From Pseudanabaena sp. (GTDB lineage Bacteria; Cyanobacteriota; Cyanobacteriia; Pseudanabaenales; Pseudanabaenaceae), in the NCBI GenBank assembly GCA_003249015.1, contig QBLS01000003.1, forward strand, positions 1 through 64,000: 64,000 bases of DNA. The letters run 5' to 3'. A program made the position numbers and the translations under genes. The notes beneath the pieces were generated by a model. That model worked only from the letters and a program-made list of their open reading frames with translations, was not told where the DNA came from and ran no database searches. Of the stretch, positions 1 through 8,958 are shown piece after piece (position 1 is the first letter of the stretch; every line of letters starts with the position of its first letter).

Positions 1-1
1 G

Positions 2-358
2 GCTATTTCTATTCTCCTATGTATTTCTACTCAGTGCCTAATTGAGATGCTCCCGACATATTTTCCTATCAAATTCTATAAGGAAAGATCTTTTAATACT
101 AATTATAATGATGATGTAAGACGATACGAACACTGGTTAAAAAGGTGTGATTCAACAATATATGACGCGACAAAAGCAGCTAATTGGTTTGCAGATGTAG
201 TTCGAGAATATGTGAATCCTATGTTTTTTGTCGAAAAAGGTAAGTTCATTATTGAGCAGGGATCTCTTGAATTACTCGAATTTACTGAGGAGGAAAAATC
301 TGAATACCCTGATAAAATACTTAGAACAGAAGATAACGATTTTATGAGTTGTGTATAG
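2..358 (+). CDS. Hypothetical protein, 5' end outside the window or start at 47
   Basis: The reading frame is open back to the first base of the window, so this may be the 3' part of a longer gene; the first internal ATG is at 47 and would give 103 residues. The product is hydrophilic and acidic towards its C-terminus (EFTEEEKSEYP, TEDNDF). I see no membrane segment, signal peptide or familiar motif and do not recognise the family. Its neighbours to the right are other small unrecognised ORFs, so it belongs to a small accessory patch. It could be an immunity-type or other small soluble protein, but nothing in the sequence proves that. Confidence 0.5.
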   Translation, partial: AISILLCISTQCLIEMLPTYFPIKFYKERSFNTNYNDDVRRYEHWLKRCDSTIYDATKAANWFADVVREYVNPMFFVEKGKFIIEQGSLELLEFTEEEKSEYPDKILRTEDNDFMSCV

Positions 359-613
359 CTATATATGTCATTTTTAACCAGCATAAATATCTTTAAGTCG
401 AGCTTATTGTCTATACAAACTCTTGCAACAGGAACTTCCTAGGAATTAGCTGCTCTCTAACCTTTCTGACTCAGCGATCGCCCTGCACGAAAAACTGATG
501 CTCGAAGATTGCGTTCGTTGGTGATTAGCGATAAAAATATCTGATATCATGCTTTTTCTACCTCAAAAGCTCTAAAAACAAGACTAACCACATAATTTGT
601 TGATCTATATGAA

Positions 614-952
614 ATGAATGGCATTGCTCGTCAAATTACTCTCGATCGCAGACATATTGCCAAACATTTACCAAATACACTGCAATCTCAACGCTTATTA
701 AAACTAGGACGTGCTGCCCATATTTTTATAGATGAAGATACGATGAATCGAGTTGCTCAGGCGATTATTGAACAAGGCGAGTACAATGGAAAAATCCGAA
801 ACTATGAACGATATGGACTATTTTTTACAGAACCTATCGGTTATAGAATTAGCGCCGATGGCTCAACAATCCCCTTATTTTATGGCGAGGTAAAGATAGA
901 TGCAGACAATCGATATCACGTTATCCCCCGCACCAAACCCAGTGAAGGATGA
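614..952 (+). CDS. Small conserved protein, possible orphan toxin-like domain
   Basis: A 112-residue basic N-terminal protein with an early histidine-rich segment (HIAKHLPN) and a C-terminal part of alternating beta-like strands (PIGYRISADG, IPLFYGEVKI). It has no signal peptide or membrane segment. From memory the layout resembles small cyanobacterial domains that also occur at the C-termini of large secreted proteins, so an orphan toxin-domain origin is possible; this is inference. The next gene overlaps its 3' end, which implies co-transcription. No catalytic residues can be assigned. Confidence 0.6.
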   Translation: MNGIARQITLDRRHIAKHLPNTLQSQRLLKLGRAAHIFIDEDTMNRVAQAIIEQGEYNGKIRNYERYGLFFTEPIGYRISADGSTIPLFYGEVKIDADNRYHVIPRTKPSEG

Positions 953-1247
953 ATGGAACTTTCTGGAAGTGTGGATCGATCCCATGCAATCACCGCCTTA
1001 TTTATTGGTGCTGATGGGCGATCGCATGGGTATCTGTCATATTTGCGATCCTGTCGAAAATTATCGAGTTGTGCAAACTAGCAAAAACTATGAAGAAGCC
1101 CAGCTATGGCTCTTAGAAGATGAATTTGAGCCAATTAGAGGCAGATTGTCAGTTGAGGATTTAGGGCTGGTTAATTCCATGCTAGAGGTTAAAGACGAAA
1201 AGTCTCTTAGTCTCCAAAAAGCACTTGCTGAAATGGAGAGAGAATAA
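900..1247 (+). CDS. Small acidic hypothetical protein overlapping the preceding gene
   Basis: A 115-residue acidic protein (cluster LLEDEFEPIRG, C-terminal KALAEMERE). The ATG at 900 has a GAGG ribosome-binding sequence about nine bases upstream and produces a 53-base overlap with the gene starting at 614; a GTG at 942 is an alternative start that shortens the overlap to 11 bases. I do not recognise the family. The tight overlap, small size and acidity suit an immunity or antitoxin partner for the upstream gene, but that is a guess from arrangement only. Confidence 0.55.
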   Translation: MQTIDITLSPAPNPVKDEWNFLEVWIDPMQSPPYLLVLMGDRMGICHICDPVENYRVVQTSKNYEEAQLWLLEDEFEPIRGRLSVEDLGLVNSMLEVKDEKSLSLQKALAEMERE

Positions 1248-1287
1248 GTGTCGTCTGGAAGTGACTTTATCAAAGCTAGATCAATCA

Positions 1288-1614
1288 TCACAGTGCTTGA
1301 TCTAGCTTGCTAATCTTAACCAAGAGATCCTTTCGCAACTCACATAAACTAAACCACTCAAACAGATCCATCTCATCCCCTAAAGTTCCTACTTCAAATT
1401 GTTCTTGAAACTGATGAGAATCGAGCCTGTAGTTCTGTTCAAACTTGCTAATATCACGGTCATAAACAGCTAATTTCTGTCGATGACGATTTAACATGAC
1501 ACTGAGTAATTGACTCAGAATCCGATCTAACTCATTGCGATCGCTGCAATTTGCACTAAGTAGCTCTAATTTGTCTAATGTATTCATGGCATATACACAT
1601 AACTCATTTAACAT
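1288..1614 (-). CDS. Antitoxin-like helical protein without a visible toxin partner
   Basis: A 108-residue, largely alpha-helical protein. Its central pattern (RDISKFEQNYRLDSHQF, then GTLGDEMDLFEWFSL) matches, from memory, small proteins that sit next to toxin genes in bacterial toxin-antitoxin pairs. No toxin gene adjoins it: the neighbours are the acidic ORF ending at 1247 on the other strand and chlH. The listed start may be too early; the internal ATG at 1587 (MNTLDK) would give 99 residues. Orphan antitoxin is the most likely reading; an unrelated small cytosolic protein is the alternative. Confidence 0.55.
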   Translation of the reverse strand: MLNELCVYAMNTLDKLELLSANCSDRNELDRILSQLLSVMLNRHRQKLAVYDRDISKFEQNYRLDSHQFQEQFEVGTLGDEMDLFEWFSLCELRKDLLVKISKLDQAL

Positions 1615-1638
1615 TATACCAAGGGTATTTTTGCCTAT

Positions 1639-1669
1639 AAAAAAGGCGGCGCAATGCGCCGCCTTTTTT
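1639..1669 (-). terminator. Rho-independent terminator of chlH
   Basis: A perfect GGCGGCGCA / TGCGCCGCC stem flanked by six A and six T residues lies just past the chlH stop. It reads as an intrinsic terminator in either direction and belongs to the GC-cored hairpin set found across the window. Confidence 0.8.
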
Positions 1670-1674
1670 AATTT

Positions 1675-4600
1675 TTACTCTACACCTTCAATGCGGTCTT
1701 CGAGTTCTTGATATATCTCACGCAATCTATCCAGATTCTCTTCACTGGTTTCCCAATAGCCGCGACCATTGACTTCCAAGAGAGTACCAACAATCTTACG
1801 GAACGAATTGGGGTTGAGATTCTTGAGGCGATCGCACATCTCTTTATCGTTCACGTAGACATCATTGACATCTTCGTAAACCCAGTTATCCACTGCTCCA
1901 GCCGTTGCTGACCAGCCCATTGTGTTCACAAGGCGCTTGGAGATTTCGCGCACACCTTCATAACCACTCTTGAGCATTCCCTCATACCACTTGGGATTGA
2001 GGATTTTCGTGCGGGTATCGAGGCGGACAGTCTCAGTCAGGGTGCGGACTTGAGCATTCGCGGTGGTGGTGTCAGCGACAAAAGAGGCGGGTTTCTTGCC
2101 ATCTTTGCGGAGACTGCCAACGAGCTTGGTGGGGTCAGAGTCGAAGTAGTGGGATACATCGGTGAGACTGATTTCTGATGAATCCAAATTTTGGAAGGTC
2201 ATGTCAACGGTCTTCAACGATGCTTCATAAATCTGACGTTGTTGAGTGTTGCTGACATTGCCGCCGAAGGCGAAGGACTTGCGCGATAGGTACATCTGTT
2301 GCAATTCTTCTTCGTTTTCCCATGTGCTATTTTCCACAGCAAGGTTGACGTTAGAGGAATAGGAACCCGATGAGTTACTGAATACGCGAGTAGCAGCTTG
2401 ATTGATGGTTAAGCCAAACTCTTCAGCTTGGGCGATCGCATGTTTGCGGACAAAGTTCATTTCCAAAGGCTCATCGGCTTCGGCTGCCATTCTTACGGCG
2501 CGATCGATTAAGTCCATTTGATTCACGAACAGGTCGCGGAATACGCCAGAGCAGTTAACCACCACATCCACGCGGGGACGACCCAACTCTTCAAGGGGGA
2601 TCAATTCTAAACGATTGATACGACCGAGGGCATCGGGCATGGGCTTCACGCCGATCATGCAGAGAACTTGAGCGAGGGATTCACCGTAGGTTTTGATGTT
2701 GTCGGTTCCCCAGAGGACAACAGCGATCGTTTCGGGATAGACTCCGTTGTTATCTTGGCGCTGACGCTCTAATAGGCGATCGACTACGGTTTTCGCGGCT
2801 TGGACTGCGGCACTAGTGGGGATCGAGTTAGGATCGAGGGCGTGCATATTCTTGCCAGTGGGCAGCACTAGCGGGTTGCGAATTGGATCGCCCCCTGGGC
2901 TAGGCAGAATGTAATCACCTTCAAGAGCTTTGATCAATCCACCCAATTCATTATCAGCAACAATTTGCTTGAGACAAAACTCTAGGAATTCAAAGAGAGG
3001 CTTGATGTCGTCCTTATTGACATTGCCATAGCCTGCTTCTTGGAGAACTTCGATCCAAGGTTCCGTTTTACCCATTCTAAAGAAGTTGAGAACGGAGAGC
3101 TTAGAAACTCTGCCATCGTCATCGGCTTTTGCCTTGACCAATGCACCCACCGCTTGATTAGCGGCTTTACGAATATTCGCCAAGAGTTCCACATCGGCGT
3201 AAATGCCTTTGTCGCTGGATTTATAAAGCTGTTCGATATCGCGCCCGATCGCATCACACATAATCCGCAAGAGGGACTTCATGTTGTCTTCGGGGCGATC
3301 GAAGCTGGCGATGCTGGTCAAGACATCGGTGACATCTTCCACTTTGGGAGGTTCACCCACAACGTGCAAGCCACAAGGAAGAACGCGGGATTCGATTTCC
3401 ATCAGCTTGTTATAGACCTGACCGATCACGTTATCGCGTTCCTCAAGGGACATATCCTTAGCATCTTGGTCAGGAAGTTCCACATCCTTATCGAGATTGA
3501 CTAAGCGCACCTTGTCCATAATCGTATTGGTGATCTGAATGCCCCGACCGCCTGTGCGGAGGTCTTTATAGGAAGCAATCAATTCACTGAGTTCTTGTAA
3601 ATTGCGGCTCAAGCCTGCATTTTCAGGGGCAGGGGTGATGTAGCTGATGATCGTGGCATAGCCGCGCCGCTTGGCAATCGTGCCTTCCGATGGGTTGTTG
3701 ACGGCGTAGTAATAGATGTTAGGTAAAGCTCCAATCAAGCTGTCGGGATAGCAGTCACCCGACATACCCACTTGCTTACCAGGCATGAATTCCATTGAGC
3801 CATGAGTACCGAAGTGAAGAACAGCATCGGCTCCCCAGATGTGATTGAGGTAAGTGTAGTAAGCAACGAAGCCGTGATGAGGGGACGCGGATTTGCTGAA
3901 GAGCAAGCGCATGGGATCGCCTTCATAACCAAAGGTGGGCTGCACGCCTACGAATAGATTGCCGTATTGTTTGCCATAAATTAGCAAGTTCTGTCCATCG
4001 GAGTTGAGATGTCCAGGGGCGGCTCCCCATTGTTCAGTAATGGCATCAACGTAGGGCGTATTTGCCTCATATTCGTTGACGGACATTTTGTAAGCGATAT
4101 TCAGTTCAGGACTGCCCACCATTGCTTCGGGATCATGCAAGATTTCCGTCATCATGTCATGGGAAGTCTTCGGCAGATCGGTAATGTCGTAGCCATTGTC
4201 ACGCAAGGCTTCGGCAACTTTGTGAATGGAGGAGAATACGTCTAAGTAGGCAGCCGTACCGATATTGCCCTTGTCGGGAGGGAAACTGAAGATGGTGATT
4301 GCCAATTTCTTCTCATGGCGAGGCTTACGGCGCAGGTTTGCCCATTTGATCGCACGATTGGCAATGGTTTCGACGCGATCGCCTAATGCGTGAGATCTAC
4401 CTGTCATACTATCGCGACCCGACAACACGATGGGATCGAGTCCGCCGTCAAGTTCGGGCAAGGCAACCTGAAGGGCAACTTGCACAGGGTGCAAACCAAG
4501 ATCGCTATCCTGCCATTCTTCGGTGGTTTGGAAAACTAGGGGCAGAGCCACCATGTAGGGACGGTTGAGCTTAGCAAGGGCTTCGATCGCCTTGGGATGA

Positions 4601-5679
4601 TCCTGCTTAGCGGGGCCGCCAACCAGAGCAAAGCCTGTCAGGGAAACCACGCTATCCACGATCGCCCGATCCTTCTGTTTAGGATCATAAAAATATTCTT
4701 CAACGGCTTTGGAGAAGTCCAACCCGCCATTGAATATAGAAATTACTCTTGCGCCGAGGGATTCTAATTCCTGCACCATCGATACATAGTGCGCGTCATC
4801 CCCTGTGACCAAGTGCGTTCTTGCCATTAGCAATCCCACGCAAGGCGCAAGAGGATCTTTCATATCATCAGAAATATCAGTGCGACTGTTAAACCATGCC
4901 AAATATTCGGCAGTGGATTCAAACATTTTGGGCGCGAGGGGATGCCATAGCCCCATGTCCAAATAGGTGACAGGCTCTTTGATTTGCAAAGGTGCGGAGC
5001 CGTTTTCTTTGGCTTTTGCCTTTACCGCTGGCAAATAGTTTTGGGCAAGCATCAATAGGAAGTTTTCAATATTTTCGGTCGATCCCCCTAGCCAATATTG
5101 AAAGCTCAACATGAAGTTACGCGCATCCTGCGCCTTTTCCATCGGCATATACTTAAGAATTTTGGGCAGGGTCTGTACGACCTTGAGCATACTGTCTTGA
5201 AAAGAACTGCCCGATTTTTCTTTGCGCTTTCGCATAAACTGGGCGATCGCACTCTTGGACTGCCCTAAATTTTCCATATTGAAACTGCCCATCTTGTTGA
5301 GGCGCATCACCTCTGGCATTGATGGGAAAACTACGCAAGCGGCTAGGCGATCGCGATGGGGTTGCACTGCTTGGGCGATCTTGGTCGCCATATCGTCAAT
5401 AAAGATTAGTGAAGCAATGAATATATCGGCATCGGCAATATCATCCTTAAATGCCTCGTAATTTTCAGGGCTACGCAACTCCTCGATAAGATAGCCACTT
5501 ACCTCGATCGCTAGGTTAGAGTTGTTCTTATTAATAGACTTGACCGCCGCCGACATCGCGCTCTGGTACTGAGGCTCAAGTACCACATACACCAATTTCA
5601 TTAAAACCCGCCCCTTTAAATCGTCGGGAGCAATACGTCTGTTAGATAATGCGGCGATCGGTGGCACAGAAGTGAACAT
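1675..5679 (-). CDS. chlH: Magnesium chelatase subunit H (ChlH)
   Basis: This is the large porphyrin-binding subunit of magnesium chelatase, which with ChlI and ChlD inserts Mg2+ into protoporphyrin IX at the first committed step of chlorophyll synthesis. The 1334 residues match the usual cyanobacterial length. The N-terminus (MFTSV, then an arginine-rich stretch and [11 protein letters not shown]) is typical of ChlH/BchH, which supports the upstream start rather than the internal methionine. Conserved CobN/Mg-chelatase blocks include [15 protein letters not shown] and [15 protein letters not shown]. It stands alone, with a terminator directly after the stop and about 600 bases of non-coding sequence before the start. 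Very high confidence. Confidence 0.97.
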   Translation of the reverse strand: MFTSVPPIAALSNRRIAPDDLKGRVLMKLVYVVLEPQYQSAMSAAVKSINKNNSNLAIEVSGYLIEELRSPENYEAFKDDIADADIFIASLIFIDDMATKIAQAVQPHRDRLAACVVFPSMPEVMRLNKMGSFNMENLGQSKSAIAQFMRKRKEKSGSSFQDSMLKVVQTLPKILKYMPMEKAQDARNFMLSFQYWLGGSTENIENFLLMLAQNYLPAVKAKAKENGSAPLQIKEPVTYLDMGLWHPLAPKMFESTAEYLAWFNSRTDISDDMKDPLAPCVGLLMARTHLVTGDDAHYVSMVQELESLGARVISIFNGGLDFSKAVEEYFYDPKQKDRAIVDSVVSLTGFALVGGPAKQDHPKAIEALAKLNRPYMVALPLVFQTTEEWQDSDLGLHPVQVALQVALPELDGGLDPIVLSGRDSMTGRSHALGDRVETIANRAIKWANLRRKPRHEKKLAITIFSFPPDKGNIGTAAYLDVFSSIHKVAEALRDNGYDITDLPKTSHDMMTEILHDPEAMVGSPELNIAYKMSVNEYEANTPYVDAITEQWGAAPGHLNSDGQNLLIYGKQYGNLFVGVQPTFGYEGDPMRLLFSKSASPHHGFVAYYTYLNHIWGADAVLHFGTHGSMEFMPGKQVGMSGDCYPDSLIGALPNIYYYAVNNPSEGTIAKRRGYATIISYITPAPENAGLSRNLQELSELIASYKDLRTGGRGIQITNTIMDKVRLVNLDKDVELPDQDAKDMSLEERDNVIGQVYNKLMEIESRVLPCGLHVVGEPPKVEDVTDVLTSIASFDRPEDNMKSLLRIMCDAIGRDIEQLYKSSDKGIYADVELLANIRKAANQAVGALVKAKADDDGRVSKLSVLNFFRMGKTEPWIEVLQEAGYGNVNKDDIKPLFEFLEFCLKQIVADNELGGLIKALEGDYILPSPGGDPIRNPLVLPTGKNMHALDPNSIPTSAAVQAAKTVVDRLLERQRQDNNGVYPETIAVVLWGTDNIKTYGESLAQVLCMIGVKPMPDALGRINRLELIPLEELGRPRVDVVVNCSGVFRDLFVNQMDLIDRAVRMAAEADEPLEMNFVRKHAIAQAEEFGLTINQAATRVFSNSSGSYSSNVNLAVENSTWENEEELQQMYLSRKSFAFGGNVSNTQQRQIYEASLKTVDMTFQNLDSSEISLTDVSHYFDSDPTKLVGSLRKDGKKPASFVADTTTANAQVRTLTETVRLDTRTKILNPKWYEGMLKSGYEGVREISKRLVNTMGWSATAGAVDNWVYEDVNDVYVNDKEMCDRLKNLNPNSFRKIVGTLLEVNGRGYWETSEENLDRLREIYQELEDRIEGVE

Positions 5680-6133
5680 GCAGTCTCCTTAAATTACTGT
5701 CCTGATTTTTTAGTGATTTTATAAATAGCGTTTTGTTATGGCTTTCTTTACCTGTACTGTGACAACTTATACCAAATCTAAAAGAAGCTATGCCATTTTT
5801 GGAATTAAAAACCTTACTGAGTTTGGTTTTCAATTCGCAAAAGTGTTGTCACATTTTCGTGAATTGGTTTTAAAACCTAGAGAGCGAGTTATAACGCTGT
5901 CCAAGCTTTGGTCTAACGTCCTAATACAAGTAAAAATGGCTATATTTGTTACTAAACGTAACAATTAGCAACTAAAGATTTATACCTACTCCCTATATTT
6001 AATAACAGACAAGCATTGTTGTGGTTGATTTTCGGCTGTAAATGCAATAATTTGAAATTGATTTATTTACATTTCGTTACATATCTTAAGCTTTTTTCTT
6101 GCCATTCCCAAATTAGTGGTGCATCCTCAAGCC

Positions 6134-6192
6134 AACCGCAGAGAGATTTTGAAAGCTTCGCAAAGCAAAGCTTTCAAAATCTCTCTGCGGTT
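6134..6192. repeat. Long perfect palindrome (59 bp)
   Basis: Arms run from AACCGCAGAGAG to CTCTCTGCGGTT with an AAGCTTTG-type centre. It lies 10 bases before a second, unrelated palindrome. It has no run of T at either end, so a role as terminator is not obvious. Confidence 0.85.
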
Positions 6193-6202
6193 CACCGTAA
6201 AA

Positions 6203-6259
6203 TAAGGAACTGATTTCTGATGGCGCGGCTCCACCGCGCCATCAGAAATCAGTTCCTTA
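6203..6259. repeat. Long perfect palindrome (57 bp) with GC-rich core
   Basis: Arms TAAGGAACTGATTTC / GAAATCAGTTCCTTA enclose the core GGCGCGG-CTCCA-CCGCGCC. It ends 22 bases before the start of the gene at 6282 and would form a strong hairpin in its leader. Confidence 0.85.
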
Positions 6260-6281
6260 CTAAGCTGTAGATTGGAACTGT

Positions 6282-7751
6282 ATGGGATTTGAAGAAATAT
6301 TTACATTGGTGATCGTGGGTTGTGTAACTGTTTATTACCAACGCTCACGACCAAGATCAATTACACCACCAGCAATTTTTTCATGGGTGTTCCTGATTGG
6401 GCTGCCTTGCTGCGCGATCGCTTGGGTAATTACTTCTCAAACATCCTTATCCCCGATGTTGTCACTTAGTGGACTTTTGCTATGTGCATGGACTTATGGA
6501 AATTGGCAGTCAAATGATGAGATCCCAGCTTTGCTGGACTCAGAAGAGCAACAGTTAAAAAACTGCTTTCCGCCAGCAATCTATCAATTAAGGGGAATAG
6601 AGTATCGCCCATCAGAGATTTACTGTCGCGGTACTCTGCGATCGCGTAATTACAAATATGCCCATGACACCGTAAGTCAAAATATTCAGAACATATTTGG
6701 CGATCGCTTTACCTGTTATCTGCAAGAAACCCCAGCCGAAAATCGAGGTTTAGATTTTGGTCTAGCTCAAGATGCTCAAGGATCAAGTCAATATGCTTTT
6801 TACTTGTTGCCAGCACGTCCACAATTTATGCCTTCACCAAATGTTAATTACTGGGCTATCAGCAGCATCACCCTGATAACTACGACATTTTCACTTTTAC
6901 TTGTCGGCTCAGCTATATACGACATTCCGCAGGAGATAAGTCTAGCGCATCTCCAAAAGGGATTGCCCTATGTATTAGGTGTATTGAGCGTACTTATCGC
7001 CAATGGGATCACCAAGTTTTTTATTGCAAAAAAAAATAGATTCTCCTTTCACCCACCTCTAATATTGCCAGCTTTCGGGGGATTAGGATTATTGGGAAGC
7101 CTTAACATTCATCCTCCAAAACAAGACTATCCACAACAACTAAAAACCCTATTTGATCTAGCTGCATTTCCTAACTTGGCTAGTCTCGGTATGTCTGTAG
7201 TTTTATTGTTTCTAGGGCATTGGTTCCTAATTCCTACGGAATTTAATACAACAACCTTGCCATCCATACTCCTACCTAGCCTCACCAACTTCGAGTTCAG
7301 CAACTCAATTTTTGTGAATTTTATTCACAATACTTTACAGGTAATTTCTCCTTACAGTTCCCCTAAAATTGATGTAATCGACAATTTAGAAGTCAACCGT
7401 ATTTTGTTGTCACCTCTGACCCTAGCAGGCTGGACAGGTTTAGTGATGACAGCTCTACAACTACTGCCCTTTGAGTTTCTTGATGGAGGCTACATCGCGA
7501 TCGCTATATTTGGTCATCGTCAAGCCACCCAGCTAGCAAGGATCACTAGAGTCGTGTTGCTGGCGATCGCCTTGCTGATCCAGCCTTGGCTAAGGCTATA
7601 CAGTTTGCTGCTATTTGTCCTGCCCATGCCTCAAAGGTTGATTAAAAATGAGGGCTTACAAATTGGAAAGCGCGATATATTGGGCATGATTTTGATGGCG
7701 ATCGCCCTGTTAATTATTCTGCCCATACCAAAACCAATAGTTTTAAGGTAA
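6282..7751 (+). CDS. Site-2-protease-like membrane protein lacking the HExxH zinc motif
   Basis: A 489-residue polytopic membrane protein with hydrophobic segments near residues 5-20, 32-72, 190-212, 228-248, 300-316, 380-396 and 421-482. A soluble part with RGIEYRPSEIYCRG (104-117) precedes the membrane core, as in cyanobacterial and plastid site-2 proteases. The late motif LPFEFLDGGYI (395-405) fits the M50 family's second metal-ligand motif (LDGG). Where the family has HELGH, this protein reads NGITK (241-245), so both zinc histidines and the catalytic glutamate are missing. FDLAAFPNLASLG (291-303) fits the family's FDIGVAGPLAG segment. It is therefore probably a proteolytically inactive homologue. 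Membrane-regulatory role inferred; frame intact. Confidence 0.75.
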   Translation: MGFEEIFTLVIVGCVTVYYQRSRPRSITPPAIFSWVFLIGLPCCAIAWVITSQTSLSPMLSLSGLLLCAWTYGNWQSNDEIPALLDSEEQQLKNCFPPAIYQLRGIEYRPSEIYCRGTLRSRNYKYAHDTVSQNIQNIFGDRFTCYLQETPAENRGLDFGLAQDAQGSSQYAFYLLPARPQFMPSPNVNYWAISSITLITTTFSLLLVGSAIYDIPQEISLAHLQKGLPYVLGVLSVLIANGITKFFIAKKNRFSFHPPLILPAFGGLGLLGSLNIHPPKQDYPQQLKTLFDLAAFPNLASLGMSVVLLFLGHWFLIPTEFNTTTLPSILLPSLTNFEFSNSIFVNFIHNTLQVISPYSSPKIDVIDNLEVNRILLSPLTLAGWTGLVMTALQLLPFEFLDGGYIAIAIFGHRQATQLARITRVVLLAIALLIQPWLRLYSLLLFVLPMPQRLIKNEGLQIGKRDILGMILMAIALLIILPIPKPIVLR

Positions 7752-7812
7752 TGTTTCAGCAAATATATTTTGTGACCCAGCAAAACGCGCTACAAAATAC
7801 ATTTGCCACTTC

Positions 7813-7857
7813 CCAGAATATGAGTGAGGGCGATTCGCGCCTTCACTCATATTCTGG
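7813..7857. repeat. Hairpin repeat (AGAA-ended, GC core)
   Basis: CCAGAATATGAGTGA and its complement flank a GGCG-ATT-CGCGCC centre. It lies 62 bases downstream of the protease-like gene and may serve as its terminator. Confidence 0.8.
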
Positions 7858-7960
7858 ATTTATTGCTATATTTCAAACTTTCAAGGTGTAAGCGTGATTT
7901 TAGGATTATTATTAACCTTGGCATTAGGTAGCTACAGTTTGTTGCTACTGGTAACATCAT

Positions 7961-8067
7961 TTACAGCGCTTTGCGCTGACTTAAAACCCAGAAATATTTT
8001 TAAAAGCGGCGCATCGCGCCGCTTTTAAAAATATTTCTGTACTACTCAAAACCGCAAAAGGCTGTAA
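7961..8067 (+). repeat. Miniature inverted-repeat element, family A, copy 1
   Basis: About 107 bp with TTACAGC / GCTGTAA ends. Conserved subterminal parts read GCGCTTTGCGCTGACTTAAA on the left and TACTACTCAAAACC on the right. The middle is a hairpin at 7989-8039 (CAGAAATATTTTTAAAA arms, GCGGCGC core). An inverted second copy lies at 8799-8903. No coding capacity. Confidence 0.75.
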
Positions 8068-8082
8068 GTCAACAGTAGATAA

Positions 8083-8739
8083 ATGTTTATCCTGAAGCGC
8101 CAAGACGTTGAAATAGTCAACGTTCAAAATCCCCAAAACAAAGATCAACAAATACCGATTTTGCAGTATCAGGGGCAAACATTTCGGTTACTCAATATGT
8201 TTGGAGACAATCGAGATGAAGCTTTAGCCCTGTGGCGTGATTTAACTGATAACAAAGGTAAAGCTTGCGTGTTGTTAGAGGAGCCTCAACGCTTTAGCGT
8301 CTGGGGACGAGTCAAGCTAGACCAAGTTCCAATGGTCACAAGTACCAGTTCGTCGGTAGGGACGCATCTTGTGCAAGGCTGCTTACTGATGATGCAAGCT
8401 GTATATTTTGATATTGAGGATTTGCTCGGCACAAGGCAAGCAGGTTCTTTTAAGCAAGACCTACTAAAATTTATGCAACAAGGCAAGTTTGCTCAATGCG
8501 ATAATCTCAAAGCTTTAGAAGCAATATTGTCCATCAACCCGCTTAACAGCGTCCAAATTCCCAACTGGGATGAAAACAAATTACAAAGTCTTTTAGGAGA
8601 AGTGCATCGTCTTGGCTCATCGTACTTTGGTAACAATAGTTTTGTAGATAGCGCGATGGAAGCTTTAAGCGAACTTCCTGAAGCAATGTCCGTAAATGCA
8701 TGGCTCCAAAAGACTCCCAAAGGTAAAATTTGGGGATAA
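8083..8739 (+). CDS. Conserved cyanobacterial protein (Npun_F0813-like)
   Basis: A 218-residue soluble protein beginning MFILKRQDVEIVNVQ and containing FRLLNMFG, GKACVLLEEPQRFSVWGRV and a TSTSSSVGTHLVQGCLLMMQ segment. From memory it matches a conserved cyanobacterial family annotated only by the Nostoc punctiforme locus F0813; no function is established to my knowledge. There is no signal peptide or membrane helix. The gene stands alone between two inverted copies of the same miniature element, the first ending 15 bases before its start, so its leader is partly element-derived. Confidence 0.75.
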   Translation: MFILKRQDVEIVNVQNPQNKDQQIPILQYQGQTFRLLNMFGDNRDEALALWRDLTDNKGKACVLLEEPQRFSVWGRVKLDQVPMVTSTSSSVGTHLVQGCLLMMQAVYFDIEDLLGTRQAGSFKQDLLKFMQQGKFAQCDNLKALEAILSINPLNSVQIPNWDENKLQSLLGEVHRLGSSYFGNNSFVDSAMEALSELPEAMSVNAWLQKTPKGKIWG

Positions 8740-8798
8740 AGCCCACCCACTCAAAGGCTGAATAGTCTCTTTAGATCCCAAAAATGTCGGCTCTGGCT

Positions 8799-8903
8799 TT
8801 ACAGCCTCTTAAGGTTTTGAGTAGTACAAAAAGTTTTTGAAAGCGTTACTTTGCGCCACTTTCAAAAACTTTTCTGGGGTTTAAGTCAGTCCAAAGCGCT
8901 GTA
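8799..8903 (-). repeat. Miniature inverted-repeat element, family A, copy 2 (inverted)
   Basis: About 105 bp. Read on the minus strand it gives TACAGCGCTTTGGACTGACTT at one end (one base differs within the GCGC block) and GGTTTTGAGTAGTAC on the plus strand at the other, matching copy 1 at 7961. The middle hairpin at 8829-8873 has different arms (AAAAGTTTTTGAAAG) from copy 1. Confidence 0.7.
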
Positions 8904-8958
8904 TTCTAAGTTTATTAAAAAGCAAGTTTTTTATGGTTGTAGCCAAGGTTCAATATCT

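Larger units (their letters stand above)
5680..6281. other. Intergenic region upstream of chlH with miniature-element remains and two palindromes
   Basis: No convincing gene. The stretch 5771-5880 resembles a miniature element also seen near 52711, 55083 and 55815 (ATACCAA end, internal self-complementary part, CTTACTGAGTTT). Two long palindromes follow at 6134 and 6203. The short ORFs here run across these repeats and are not credible. Confidence 0.6.

Noticed and set aside
3040-3504. Antisense ORF of 154 codons inside chlH
   Set aside because: Lies wholly inside chlH; no recognisable domain or ribosome-binding site.
5642-5833. 63-codon ORF overlapping the chlH start
   Set aside because: Overlaps chlH and runs into element-like sequence.
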